Assembly (NCBI GenBank): GCA_000237975.1
Contig: CP003179.1
Span: forward strand, 2,386,270-2,450,269
DNA: 64,000 bases
Direction: 5' to 3'
Origin: Sulfobacillus acidophilus DSM 10332
Lineage (GTDB): Bacteria > Bacillota > Sulfobacillia > Sulfobacillales > Sulfobacillaceae
Below the pieces are notes generated by a model. That model ran no database searches, was not told the DNA's origin, and worked only from the letters and a program-made list of their open reading frames with translations. How positions within the stretch are numbered: position 1 is the stretch's first letter; each line of letters opens with the position of its first letter. Position numbers and translations under genes: made by a program. Below are positions 8,912 through 17,113 of the stretch, piece by piece.

Positions 8912-9657
8912 GGCTGCTCTGGTCGCTCCAAGCTGATTCTGCCGAATTGCCCTTTCTGAAAGCGGATGAGGACCGATTGGGCCGTCCGTTGCACATCCAC
9001 CCGATTACCGGCCGCCAGATATCCGTTTTCGCGGGCCCAGGCTTCCCACGAACGCTCCGGATATACCAGCGCCCAAATCTCGGCGGCCACAGCTTCTATT
9101 TCCTCGGGATCCACCGCCACCACGCCTAATGCCTTTAAGCGCCAGTCTCGGCTACGAGACGGGGTGACCACTCCGGGCAAATCCAACCACTCCCACCCGG
9201 GCTCCACCCGGATCCATTGCGGCCCGCGGGTTAGCCCCGGCTTTGCCCCGGTCCGCACCCGGTTTTTGCCCACCATGCGATTTAACAACGTCGACTTGCC
9301 GACATTCGGAAGCCCCACGATCGCAATGCGATAGGGAGGAGACCAGCGGGCGGTAATCATTCGCCGCACCCGTGAGGTCGTCGCCGACTCGCCGGCGGTC
9401 ACCGCCAAAGCCGCCTCCCCTTGGCCGTGAAACCACTCCAGCCACGCCTCGGTCACGGCGGGATCCGCCACATCGGCTTTATTTAACAACACCAACCGCG
9501 GCGTTTTCCCGACCCATTGCGCCAAAGGCCGGTGCCGCGTCGCCATCGGCGCCCGTGCGTCAACGACTTCGATAAATAAGGTGAGATAGGGGGCCATTTC
9601 GCGAATGGTCTTTTGCGTGGCCACCATGTGGCCGGGATACCAGGAATTTTTATGCAT
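8908..9657 (-). CDS. rbgA: Ribosome biogenesis GTPase RbgA (YlqF), 50S assembly
   Basis: 249 residues. The GTPase motifs are circularly permuted: NKAD (G4) comes first (near residue 60), then [14 protein letters not shown] (G1) near residue 118, GLTRG (G2) and DLPGV (G3). The N-terminal WYPGHM is diagnostic of YlqF/RbgA. The protein acts late in 50S subunit maturation, around uL16 incorporation. It starts one base after the lepB stop and overlaps rnhB, inside a ribosome-maturation operon. The C-terminal helical domain is shorter than in B. subtilis (282 residues). Confidence 0.93.
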   Translation of the reverse strand: MHKNSWYPGHMVATQKTIREMAPYLTLFIEVVDARAPMATRHRPLAQWVGKTPRLVLLNKADVADPAVTEAWLEWFHGQGEAALAVTAGESATTSRVRRMITARWSPPYRIAIVGLPNVGKSTLLNRMVGKNRVRTGAKPGLTRGPQWIRVEPGWEWLDLPGVVTPSRSRDWRLKALGVVAVDPEEIEAVAAEIWALVYPERSWEAWARENGYLAAGNRVDVQRTAQSVLIRFQKGQFGRISLERPEQP

Positions 9658-9658
9658 A

Positions 9659-10174
9659 TCAGGGCAGCCACTTCATGTCGCGCGGGGGCCACCAAACCAA
9701 AATGGCCCGGCCACGAACATTTTTAATCGGCAAGAGACCAAAATAACGGCTGTCAAAGCTCTTAGGGCGGTTATCCCCTTCAACCCAGAGATAGCCCGGC
9801 GGCACGTAAGTGGGTGCCACGTTGGGCGACCCGCGGTATTCCAAAAACGGCTCCGGATAGCGATGTCCGTTAATATAAACCACATTGTGGGACACCCGTA
9901 TGGTATCCCCGGGCACCCCAATGACCCGTTTGATCCAATCTTGGGAAGGAATCACCGGACTCTTGAAGACGATGATTTGTCCGGTTTTAGGCTGTCCAAA
10001 GACATAGGCGAGTTTATTGACCAGAACCCGGTCCCCGTTATGTAACGTCGGCTCCATCGAAATACCTTGCACCTGATAGGATTCGAACACAAAGGTGCGA
10101 ATTAAAAACGCCAATACGAAAGCGATGATAATGGTTTCGAGAACTTCCCGGGTTGTACTTTTATTTCGTGGCAC
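9659..10174 (-). CDS. lepB: Signal peptidase I
   Basis: 171 residues. GTG 10174 is chosen because GAGGTGACATT stands directly before it and the product then starts with a short basic stretch and one membrane anchor ([18 protein letters not shown]). Catalytic Ser is in QGISMEPTL and the general-base Lys in [12 protein letters not shown]; the [14 protein letters not shown] box is also present. It cuts signal peptides of secreted proteins on the outer side of the membrane. A perfect 12-bp hairpin separates it from rplS. Confidence 0.95.
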   Translation of the reverse strand: MPRNKSTTREVLETIIIAFVLAFLIRTFVFESYQVQGISMEPTLHNGDRVLVNKLAYVFGQPKTGQIIVFKSPVIPSQDWIKRVIGVPGDTIRVSHNVVYINGHRYPEPFLEYRGSPNVAPTYVPPGYLWVEGDNRPKSFDSRYFGLLPIKNVRGRAILVWWPPRDMKWLP

Positions 10175-10202
10175 AATGTCACCTCGCCCGTGAAATACTG
10201 AG

Positions 10203-10230
10203 CAGGCGAAGACCCCGCGGTCTTCGCCTG
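10203..10230 (-). other. Perfect 12-bp hairpin between rplS and lepB
   Basis: CAGGCGAAGACC (10203-10214) pairs with GGTCTTCGCCTG (10219-10230) around a 4-base loop. Neither side has a T-run, so it is not a classical terminator. It may be an mRNA processing or stability element that lowers lepB expression relative to rplS. Confidence 0.55.
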
Positions 10231-10235
10231 ACTCC

Positions 10236-10577
10236 CTAGCGCCGTTCGCGAATACGGGCGGCTTTTCCACGCAATTTGCGCAGGTAGTAGAGCCGTGCCC
10301 GCCGCACTTTACCCCGGCGTACCACTTCAATCGATTCCAACCGCGGGGAATGCAGCAAAAAGGTCCGCTCAACCCCTACCCCATATGTCACCCGACGAAC
10401 CGTAAAGGTCTTGGAAAGCCCGGTGCCGCGTTTGCGAATGACCACACCCTCAAACATCTGCACCCGTTCCCGGTTGCCTTCACGGATTTTGACCGCCACA
10501 CGCACGGTGTCGCCCGGGCGAAACTCCGGAATGTCATGCCGCATCTGGTCTTCTTCCAACAACTTGATGTAATCCAT
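10236..10577 (-). CDS. rplS: 50S ribosomal protein L19 (bL19)
   Basis: 113 residues, normal length, starting [13 protein letters not shown] and containing [32 protein letters not shown] and the end [18 protein letters not shown]. It sits at the 30S-50S interface. ATG 10577 follows GGAGGACCTCTA, and the start overlaps the trmD stop in a TAATG junction, so the two are translationally coupled. The order trmD-rplS is conserved in most bacteria. Confidence 0.97.
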   Translation of the reverse strand: MDYIKLLEEDQMRHDIPEFRPGDTVRVAVKIREGNRERVQMFEGVVIRKRGTGLSKTFTVRRVTYGVGVERTFLLHSPRLESIEVVRRGKVRRARLYYLRKLRGKAARIRERR

Positions 10578-11290
10578 TAGAGGTCCTCCTCCCTTCGTTC
10601 GGAATGTGTCGGCAATAAATCCGGCCGACGGTCCCGAGTCCACTCCCAAGCCACCTGTTGGCGCCATTGCCGAATCGCTTGGTGATGGCCACTGAGTAGC
10701 ACGTCCGGCACCGAAAGCCCTCGGTAGACTTCCGGCCGCGTAAACTGCGGCCCTTCCAAGAGCCCCGGCCCAATACTGAAGCTGTCGTCGGCCGCGCCCT
10801 GGCCGCTCCCCAATACTCCCGGGATTAACCGCACCACGGCGTCAACCATGACCAATGCCGGCAATTCGCCACCCGTCAGCACATAGTCCCCGATCGACAC
10901 CTCTTCGGCGTTGAGTATTTGCCGCACCCGATCGTCAATCCCTTCGTAGTGACCGGCGACGATAATCAAGTGGGGACTTTGGGCCCATTTCCGCGCCAAC
11001 TCTTGGGTAAACGGCTTACCTTGCGCCGACGTCAGTACCACCTGAGCCGGCTGTCGATGGTGCATCATCGCCCATTCGACGGCGGGCACCACCACGTCAG
11101 GCCGTAACAACATCCCGGGACCGCCCCCGAAGGGATAGTCGTCGGCTTGCCGATGAGGCCCTAACCCAAACCACCGTAGCGGCACCACCCGTAAATCGAC
11201 CAGGTGACGGGATTGGGCCCGCTTTAAGATACTGGTGTTCCACACCGCCCGCATCATGTCCGGAAACAGGCTGACCACTTGGATCACCAT
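10577..11290 (-). CDS. trmD: tRNA (guanine-N1)-methyltransferase TrmD
   Basis: 237 residues from ATG 11290, which gives the family N-terminus ([12 protein letters not shown]). SPOUT-fold motifs: [26 protein letters not shown] and [16 protein letters not shown] forming the trefoil knot that binds S-adenosylmethionine, then GPQFTRP. It methylates G37 next to the anticodon and so prevents +1 frameshifts. Its ATG overlaps the rimM stop by one base (TGATG). An in-frame extension to 11521 has no homology character. Confidence 0.97.
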   Translation of the reverse strand: MVIQVVSLFPDMMRAVWNTSILKRAQSRHLVDLRVVPLRWFGLGPHRQADDYPFGGGPGMLLRPDVVVPAVEWAMMHHRQPAQVVLTSAQGKPFTQELARKWAQSPHLIIVAGHYEGIDDRVRQILNAEEVSIGDYVLTGGELPALVMVDAVVRLIPGVLGSGQGAADDSFSIGPGLLEGPQFTRPEVYRGLSVPDVLLSGHHQAIRQWRQQVAWEWTRDRRPDLLPTHSERREEDL

Positions 11291-11829
11291 CAATCGGCCA
11301 CGTCCTCCAATCCGGGCAATAAGGCGACGTCCATCCGGCCTTCGGCTAACGACACGTGTTTCACTACATCTTTCAGCGCCGGAATCAAAAGGCTTTTCTT
11401 CCCCGGCCGCTCGACCTCGAAAACGTCGTGCCGGGCTCCCGTGCGTAAGACATGGGCTAATGTTCCCAGCACCCGCCCGGTTCCGACTTCCACCACGGTG
11501 AGCCCAATCAGCTGGTGCCAATAATATTCCCCGGGCGGCAAATCCGGCAGCGCCGTTTCCGGCACCATCACCAATGCGCCGCGTAACGCCTCGGCCGCAT
11601 CGCGGGTTTGAATGCCTTCCACTTTCAGTAAGACCATGGTCGGTGTCAAACGGCTTTGGATCACCGCCCGCGATCCCCCTAAGCGGTCAATCACCACCGA
11701 TTGCCATTGCCGCCAGCGTTCCGGGAAGTCGGTCGTGGGATAGACGCGAAATGTCCCGTCAATGCCGTGCGGCGCCGTGATTTGACCCACCAGCACATGG
11801 CCAGGCCAAACCGCCGGCGACTTACTCAT
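11290..11829 (-). CDS. rimM: 16S rRNA processing protein RimM
   Basis: 179 residues. [26 protein letters not shown] is the RimM N-terminal beta-barrel and the second half ([30 protein letters not shown]) is the PRC-barrel. RimM helps mature the 30S head with uS19. Its start lies 8 bases inside the end of rpsP. In Bacillus a KH-domain gene (khpA/ylqC) stands between rpsP and rimM; here the direct overlap leaves no space for it. Confidence 0.95.
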   Translation of the reverse strand: MSKSPAVWPGHVLVGQITAPHGIDGTFRVYPTTDFPERWRQWQSVVIDRLGGSRAVIQSRLTPTMVLLKVEGIQTRDAAEALRGALVMVPETALPDLPPGEYYWHQLIGLTVVEVGTGRVLGTLAHVLRTGARHDVFEVERPGKKSLLIPALKDVVKHVSLAEGRMDVALLPGLEDVAD

Positions 11830-12121
11830 GCGCCTCGGCGGCGGCCGGCGCTTTGGCTGCCTGTTTCAAGTCGTGAATCTGTTTAAACACGCCCGATTTC
11901 CGGAGCAATGAACGTGCCGTGTCGGTCGGCTGGGCGCCGTTGTTAATCCAACGAATCGCTTTGTCGACATCGATTTTAATCACGGCCGGTTCTTTCGTCG
12001 GATCGTAATAGCCAATCTCGTCGATGAAGCGACCGTCCCGAGGCGACCGGGAGTCGGCGACCACCACGCGATAAAACGGCCGTTTTTTGGCCCCCATCCG
12101 TCGGAGTCGAATTTTTACCAT
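11822..12121 (-). CDS. rpsP: 30S ribosomal protein S16 (bS16)
   Basis: 99 residues. Opens [24 protein letters not shown] and continues [15 protein letters not shown], then the ARSLLRKSG helix; the tail is Ala-rich. bS16 is an early 30S assembly protein. Start ATG 12121 follows AGAAAGGGGGA after a 26-base gap from ffh. It overlaps rimM by 8 bases. Confidence 0.97.
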   Translation of the reverse strand: MVKIRLRRMGAKKRPFYRVVVADSRSPRDGRFIDEIGYYDPTKEPAVIKIDVDKAIRWINNGAQPTDTARSLLRKSGVFKQIHDLKQAAKAPAAAEAHE

Positions 12122-12147
12122 GGTTATCCCCCTTTCTGTTGTCCCAA

Positions 12148-13482
12148 TTAGCCTAGCGGGGGAAACGGCATGCGTCCCAACCGCGATTTGCCCGGCTTGC
12201 CCTTCATTTGACGCATGAGTTTGCGCATCTCCTCGAACTGCTTCAAGAGGCGGTTAACCTCTTGGACACTGGTTCCGCTGCCGCGGGCAATGCGCAAACG
12301 CCGACTGCCGTCGATGATTTCCGGGCGTTGTCGCTCTTTTTTGGTCATCGAGTTTAAAATGGCTTCCACCCGGACCACCGAGCGGTCATCAATTTGGCCT
12401 TTGACTTTGGCCAATTGCCCCATGCCCGGCATCATTTCCATGATTTTGGACAACGGCCCTAATTTTTTCACCTGGTTCAGCATGGCTTGAAAGTCATCCA
12501 AGGTGAAATCCGCCCGGCCGATTTTTTTGGCCAGCTCCTTGGTGTCTTCCTGGTCGAGATTTTGTTCGGCTTTTTCAATCAATGTCTGAATATCGCCCAT
12601 GCCCAAAATCCGCGAGGCCATCCGATCCGGATTAAACGGCTCGAGCGCATCCAGCTTTTCGCCGGTCCCCACCAGTTTAATCGGCAGCCCGGTCACTTGG
12701 CGAATGGATAATGCCGCCCCGCCGCGGGCGTCTCCGTCCAATTTGGTGAGAATGACGCCGGTTAACGGTAACCGCTCGTGAAAAGCGGTCGCCACCCGCA
12801 CCGCGTCCTGCCCGGTCATGGCATCCACGACCAAGAGCGTTTCGTGGGCCGGTACGGCTTCCTGCATACGGGCGAGTTCCGTCATTAACGCCTCATCCAC
12901 GTGCAAACGCCCGGCGGTGTCGATGATGACAATATCACGCGCCAACTTTTTGGACCGTTCCATCCCTAGTTGCGCCAACCGCACCGGGTCGGCGCCGGGC
13001 TCATGGGCCACCGGAACCCCAATTTGCTGTCCCAACGTTTCCAACTGATCCACGGCCGCCGGCCGATATACGTCGGCCGCGACCAAAAGCGGTTGACGGC
13101 CTTGTTGCTTGAAATAGCGAGCCAATTTGGCGGCTGCGGTGGTTTTTCCGGCGCCTTGCAATCCGACCAGGTAAATCACCGTTGGGGGATTCGAGGCCAG
13201 CCGCACCCGCTCATGAGTGGAGCCCATCAGCGTTGTGAGCTCGTCATTCACAATCCGAATGACGCTTTGCGCCGGGGTCAGGCTTTTTAAAATATCTTGC
13301 CCGACCGCCCGCTCTTCCACCCGCGTCAAAAACTCTTTAACCACCTTAAAATTGACGTCGGCTTCCAACAGCGCCAAACGCACTTCACGGAGCGCCTCGC
13401 GCACATCCGCCTCGGTCAGCCGCCCTTTACTGCGCATCTTCTTAAAGGTGTTTTGGAGTTTTTCCGTGAGTGCGTCAAACAT
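12148..13482 (-). CDS. ffh: Signal recognition particle GTPase Ffh (SRP54)
   Basis: 444 residues. N domain (1-90), then the G domain with [40 protein letters not shown] and the [12 protein letters not shown] box, then a Met-rich M domain (MEMMPGMG...RKLMRQMKG) that binds signal sequences and 4.5S RNA. Delivers nascent membrane and secreted proteins to FtsY, which is also in this window. Its start overlaps ylxM by 8 bases. Confidence 0.97.
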   Translation of the reverse strand: MFDALTEKLQNTFKKMRSKGRLTEADVREALREVRLALLEADVNFKVVKEFLTRVEERAVGQDILKSLTPAQSVIRIVNDELTTLMGSTHERVRLASNPPTVIYLVGLQGAGKTTAAAKLARYFKQQGRQPLLVAADVYRPAAVDQLETLGQQIGVPVAHEPGADPVRLAQLGMERSKKLARDIVIIDTAGRLHVDEALMTELARMQEAVPAHETLLVVDAMTGQDAVRVATAFHERLPLTGVILTKLDGDARGGAALSIRQVTGLPIKLVGTGEKLDALEPFNPDRMASRILGMGDIQTLIEKAEQNLDQEDTKELAKKIGRADFTLDDFQAMLNQVKKLGPLSKIMEMMPGMGQLAKVKGQIDDRSVVRVEAILNSMTKKERQRPEIIDGSRRLRIARGSGTSVQEVNRLLKQFEEMRKLMRQMKGKPGKSRLGRMPFPPLG

Positions 13483-13834
13483 CCGAGAGCCCCTCCTCTT
13501 CCGCCAGCCGCCGCACTAAAGGCCGTATTCTCGACAATCCGGGCGTGTCCGGCGGTAAGGCGGCCACCGCCGCCACGAGCTCGGCGAGAACTTGCCGCCG
13601 GGACTGCCACGCGGCTAATAGCCCTAAGCGCACTTCGTAGTCCGCCAAAGCCCGTTCGGTGCGTTCCAACACGTCATAAACCGCGGCCCGGGATATGCCT
13701 TTGAATTCGCTGATTTCAGCCAACGACCAGTCTTCCAGATAGTAGAGGTGCCATATTTCGCGTTGCCGATCGGTGAGCAGACTTCCATAAAGGTCCAACA
13801 ACAGCCCGCGATCCACCCGGTCTAACGCCTTCAT
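13475..13834 (-). CDS. ylxM: YlxM-family helix-turn-helix protein (SRP operon)
   Basis: 119 residues. DLYGSLLTDRQREIWHLYYLEDWSLAEISEFKGISRAAVYD is the sigma-70 region 4-like helix-turn-helix typical of YlxM (UPF0122), always found next to ffh. In streptococci the homologue modulates SRP GTPase activity. ATG 13834 has GGAGGTGGCGA before it. It is the first gene of the nine-gene operon and a promoter lies 50 bases upstream. Confidence 0.9.
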   Translation of the reverse strand: MKALDRVDRGLLLDLYGSLLTDRQREIWHLYYLEDWSLAEISEFKGISRAAVYDVLERTERALADYEVRLGLLAAWQSRRQVLAELVAAVAALPPDTPGLSRIRPLVRRLAEEEGLSDV

Positions 13835-13879
13835 TCGCCACCTCCGGTGTAAAGGACATCTCCTTAACAGCCAAACGGT

Positions 13880-13908
13880 ATTGTACTGAAGTCGTGCTCG
13901 CCTGTCAA
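13880..13908 (-). promoter_or_regulatory. Sigma-A promoter of the ylxM-ffh-rpsP-rimM-trmD-rplS-lepB-rbgA-rnhB operon
   Basis: On the minus strand TTGACA (13908-13903), 17 bases, TACAAT (13885-13880). This is near-consensus with ideal spacing, about 45 bases before the ylxM start. It probably drives the whole operon. Confidence 0.85.
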
Positions 13909-13930
13909 ATGCACATCCCGAGCCGCGGGC

Positions 13931-13957
13931 AAAAGAATTCCCCCAAGACGGGGGAAT
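13931..13957 (-). terminator. Rho-independent terminator of the sucrose operon
   Basis: ATTCCCCC pairs with GGGGGAAT (13937-13944 / 13950-13957) with a 5-base loop; on the minus strand it is followed by TTCTTTT. It lies just after the stop of the phosphatase gene. Confidence 0.8.
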
Positions 13958-13960
13958 CCC

Positions 13961-14710
13961 TCACAGCGTAACCGCTTTTGACGTCAAGAGCTCCGGTTGT
14001 TCGGCTAGCCATCGTTTTAACGCGTCCAGCACCCCCAACGCCCCAGGATAGGGCGAGCGCCAGATTTGTTCCGCCGCCCGGGATCGGAGCCGGGGAACGC
14101 TGTTGGCGACCAACACCCCGAGATACCGGCCTTCCAAAATATCGATATCATTGTCGGCATCCCCGGCGACGAAACACTGGTGGGCCTTCAGGGCCAGACG
14201 GTCCAAAATATGCTTCAGGGCCCGACCTTTGAAAGCTCCCCGTGGAATCACGTCTAGGCGGTTTTCCGCATCATGCCAGAGCGTGCGGGCGACAACCCCG
14301 CCTTCTACCAACCGGGTTTGCACTTGCGACAAGACCCGCTCCCCATCCACGTGATAGGCCAACCGCCAATGCGAACTGCGGCCCAAAAAAGTGACCCCCG
14401 GTACCCCGGCCAACACCGCTTGCACCCGACGTGGGGCCCAATCGCGCCGTTGGGCAAACGCCCATTGGTCATCTAACCGATATTGCGGACCCCAATAGAT
14501 GTCAGCCCCGATATCCGTCGCCATCGCCACCGGAGCGGGAAATCCGTATTGCCGCAACATCGCTTCGGCATTGGCTTTCGTACGACCGGTGAGATAGATG
14601 ATGCCTAACTCCGGTGTGGAGTGTAGAAATTCGGCCAACTCCCGCTCGCCGCCATATCCAATCAACGTCCCGTCAATATCAGTAGCCAACACCCGCTTGA
14701 TGCTCGCCAA
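13961..14710 (-). CDS. Sucrose-6-phosphate phosphatase-like HAD hydrolase
   Basis: 249 residues. TDIDGTL is HAD motif I (nucleophile Asp), YLTGRTKANAE motif II, and AGDADNDIDILEG motif IV. The stretch MATDIGADIYWGP followed by WAFAQRRDW matches the S6PP cap region of sucrose-phosphate phosphatases (TxxGTEIYYGP...W). It would release sucrose from sucrose-6-phosphate in the cytoplasm. TTG 14710 is used because GGGAGGTGA lies 6 bases upstream. It overlaps the SPS-like gene by 32 bases, fitting a two-step pathway. A related sugar-phosphate (glucosyl- or mannosylglycerate) cannot be excluded. Confidence 0.8.
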   Translation of the reverse strand: MASIKRVLATDIDGTLIGYGGERELAEFLHSTPELGIIYLTGRTKANAEAMLRQYGFPAPVAMATDIGADIYWGPQYRLDDQWAFAQRRDWAPRRVQAVLAGVPGVTFLGRSSHWRLAYHVDGERVLSQVQTRLVEGGVVARTLWHDAENRLDVIPRGAFKGRALKHILDRLALKAHQCFVAGDADNDIDILEGRYLGVLVANSVPRLRSRAAEQIWRSPYPGALGVLDALKRWLAEQPELLTSKAVTL

Positions 14711-15881
14711 GTCCGGTCACCTCCCGGTAAATGGCCGCCAATTCCTTGGCCATTTGAGTCGCGGTATAGTGTCGATGAACCTTAGCTTGCCCCGCATATC
14801 CCATTTGGCGGGCCCGTTCGGGGTGCGCCCATAGATCTATCGCATAATCCCATAAGCGCGACAAATCCCGTCGATCCACCAAATAGCCGTCCGTGCCCGA
14901 CTCGACCCAATCTTGCACCCCGGGTACGCGCGAGCCGACCACCGGCACCGCCGAGGCCAACGCTTCAAGGACGGCCACGCCCAATGTGGGGCCTTGGTTG
15001 GGCGCAATGAGGCACGCCGCGGCGGCTAAATAGGGGGCTACCGCCCGGTGGGGGAGCGCACCCAAAAAAGTCACACGGGACTGTAAGCCGGGTCCCAGAT
15101 TCAGGGGCCACGCCGTCGCCGCGTCCGTAGCTCCGCCGATTACCACCATATGAAAGCCTTCGGGTAACGGACGAGTCCCTAATTGTTCCAACGCATCCGG
15201 CAACCCGCGGCCATTCAGGCGCCCCACATACATGACCGGCCGCCGGGACAGTCCCAATTTTTTCAATATGGGACCGGGATCGCGGCTAAAGAATTCGGTG
15301 GGTTCAATGCCCGGGGGCACCACGTAAACCGGTGTATTCGGCGCTGCCCGATGAACCTGGTCCGCTTCATTTAAATAGGCTACCACCACCGCATCCGCGT
15401 TTCGCATCAGCTGCGGTTCGATCTCGTCGCGCCGGGCCGACACCGGATCGCCAGGACGTGCCACCCACTGCTGCAATTTGTGCGGTGAGTGAATCCAGGG
15501 AATTCCGGTCCATTGATGCACACGCTCGGCGACTGCGCCGGACAGCCAGAAATGGCTGTGTAAAACGGCAGGTACCCGTTGCTGGGTCTTTAACCATTCC
15601 ACGACCTGCCGTGCCAAAGCATCCCGTGCCGCCAACCATTCGGCTTCGGATGTCAAAAGGCTCTCCACCGCCAACCGGGTAATTTGCCCCAACGGTCCGA
15701 AGCTCGAAGTGACCGGCCAACGCGGATCCTGCCGGAGGGTCAAGACTTCCACGCCCCAGCCTTCTCGTTGAATATCGCGCGCCAGATGGCGAATCAAAAC
15801 TTGTTGGCCTCCCACAGGCCCTTGGTGATAAGATCCCAACGGATCCGCATGCAGAGATAAATGCAGAACACGACGAACCAT
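14679..15881 (-). CDS. GT4 glycosyltransferase, sucrose-phosphate synthase-like
   Basis: 400 residues from ATG 15881. The N-terminal Rossmann half has LSLHADPLG, GGQQVLIRHLARDIQREGW and HSHFWLSG; then WIHSPHKLQQW and AVVVAYLNEADQVHR..VVPPGIEP, the order seen in sucrose-phosphate synthases. The C-terminal half has MYVGRLNGRG and the E-x7-E motif (TLGVAVLEALASAVPVV). Expected reaction: UDP/ADP-glucose plus fructose-6-phosphate to sucrose-6-phosphate. The partner phosphatase overlaps downstream. Upstream stand a consensus promoter, a ydaO riboswitch and a terminator, arguing for a compatible-solute role. Confidence 0.75.
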   Translation of the reverse strand: MVRRVLHLSLHADPLGSYHQGPVGGQQVLIRHLARDIQREGWGVEVLTLRQDPRWPVTSSFGPLGQITRLAVESLLTSEAEWLAARDALARQVVEWLKTQQRVPAVLHSHFWLSGAVAERVHQWTGIPWIHSPHKLQQWVARPGDPVSARRDEIEPQLMRNADAVVVAYLNEADQVHRAAPNTPVYVVPPGIEPTEFFSRDPGPILKKLGLSRRPVMYVGRLNGRGLPDALEQLGTRPLPEGFHMVVIGGATDAATAWPLNLGPGLQSRVTFLGALPHRAVAPYLAAAACLIAPNQGPTLGVAVLEALASAVPVVGSRVPGVQDWVESGTDGYLVDRRDLSRLWDYAIDLWAHPERARQMGYAGQAKVHRHYTATQMAKELAAIYREVTGLGEHQAGVGY

Positions 15882-15904
15882 ATTGAACCTCCCGTAGGTG
15901 GGGT

Positions 15905-15928
15905 TAAAAAACCCCGTGGAATCCCGGG
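15905..15928 (-). terminator. Riboswitch-associated terminator in the leader of the sucrose operon
   Basis: On the minus strand CCCCG / CGGGG enclose an 8-base loop and are followed by six T. It lies between the ydaO-type aptamer and the start codon at 15881, the usual place for an expression platform. Confidence 0.75.
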
Positions 15929-15954
15929 GGAGAGGAAGCGTCGAACGCAAAAAC

Positions 15955-16081
15955 GCCTTGAGCCCCCAACGCCTACGAAGTTAGCTGACGGGTTCGGGCT
16001 GTGGTCGTGCCCTTTGCCGGACGGCAATTCACCCCTAAAACCTGGGTCCTCCGCTTCTTAAGAACTCGGCGCTTTCAAGGC
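15955..16081 (-). ncRNA. ydaO-yuaA class riboswitch (cyclic di-AMP)
   Basis: Minus-strand leader of the sucrose operon. Closing stem P1: GCCTTGA (16081-16075) with TCAAGGC (15961-15955). Conserved blocks of the class are present in order: GCGCCGAG, GAAGCGGAGGACC, AGGGGTGAAT, then CGAACCCGTCAGCTAACTTC followed by GTAGGCG. ydaO aptamers bind c-di-AMP and normally turn expression off when it is high. The aptamer begins right at the expected transcription start of the promoter at 16088-16116 and is followed by a terminator. Confidence 0.92.
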
Positions 16082-16087
16082 TCCTTT

Positions 16088-16116
16088 ATTATATAAAGGA
16101 TTTTTTTCCACGTCAA
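16088..16116 (-). promoter_or_regulatory. Sigma-A promoter of the c-di-AMP riboswitch / sucrose operon
   Basis: Minus strand: TTGACG (16116-16111), 17 bases, TATAAT (16093-16088). The transcription start would fall near 16081, the first base of the aptamer's P1 stem. Confidence 0.88.
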
Positions 16117-16128
16117 ACCAATCCCAAT

Positions 16129-17070
16129 TTATACCATATCCGACGAAGCCTCCCCCCACGTCCCTAAAATAGCCCTTACATATTGATCGGGATTGAACGG
16201 CATTAAATCGTCAACCCCTTCGCCGACCCCGACAAACCGAATGGGGACGCCCAATTGATGTTGAATCGCCCACGCAATCCCGCCTTTCGCCGTCCCGTCC
16301 AACTTCGTCAGGACGATGCCGGTAATGTTAATGGCTTCTTGGAAAACGCGAGCCTGCGCGAGGCCGTTTTGGCCCGTGGTGGCGTCCAACACCAACCACA
16401 CTTGATGCGGTGCGCCCGGCACCTCCCGTCCGACTACCCGGCCGATTTTGGCCAACTCCTGCATCAAGTTCGCCTTATTATGCAGCCGCCCGGCCGTGTC
16501 AATCACCGCTAAATCTTCATGCCGCGCGACCGCCGCCCGCACCGTATCAAACGCAACGGCCGCCGGGTCGGCCCCGGGCGACTGATGAATCACCTCGACC
16601 CCGGCCCGCTTGCCCCATAATTGGAGCTGCTCGGTTGCAGCCGCCCGAAACGTATCGGCGGCACCTAATATCACGTGATACCCACGATCGTGAAATTGCT
16701 TGGCGAACTTACCGGCGGTCGTCGTTTTACCGGTCCCGTTCACCCCCACCATCACCCACACTTGCGGTCGTTCGGCCGGTAACACGTAGGGATCCGCCGG
16801 ATCCTCCAACCGGCTTCGCAAGATGTCGAACAAAATCGTGCCCACCTGATCGGTGGTTTTGGGCCGGGCTTGGCGCACACGGTCGCGTAATTCCGCTAAA
16901 ATAATCTCCGTGACCGCTCCGCCGAGGTCGGCCTCATAGAGAATCTCTTCGATTTCGTCATATAAATCATCCGACCATTGCCGGCCGCCGAACAATTGTC
17001 GCAGTCGATCGCCAAGCTCTCCCCGCGTGCGGGCCATCCCTTGCCGTAGCCGTTCGAAAAATCCTGCCAT
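16129..17070 (-). CDS. ftsY: Signal recognition particle receptor FtsY
   Basis: 313 residues. Helical N domain, then the SRP GTPase G domain: [55 protein letters not shown] and FVGVGEGVDDLMPF. It docks Ffh-ribosome complexes at the membrane. The acidic A domain of enteric FtsY is absent, as usual in Firmicutes. It follows smc by 43 bases, a conserved rnc-smc-ftsY order here split from rnc by other genes. Confidence 0.96.
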   Translation of the reverse strand: MAGFFERLRQGMARTRGELGDRLRQLFGGRQWSDDLYDEIEEILYEADLGGAVTEIILAELRDRVRQARPKTTDQVGTILFDILRSRLEDPADPYVLPAERPQVWVMVGVNGTGKTTTAGKFAKQFHDRGYHVILGAADTFRAAATEQLQLWGKRAGVEVIHQSPGADPAAVAFDTVRAAVARHEDLAVIDTAGRLHNKANLMQELAKIGRVVGREVPGAPHQVWLVLDATTGQNGLAQARVFQEAINITGIVLTKLDGTAKGGIAWAIQHQLGVPIRFVGVGEGVDDLMPFNPDQYVRAILGTWGEASSDMV

Positions 17071-17113
17071 ATCCGTCGACTCCTCAACTTCTCACTCAAT
17101 GAGCCATCTTACC

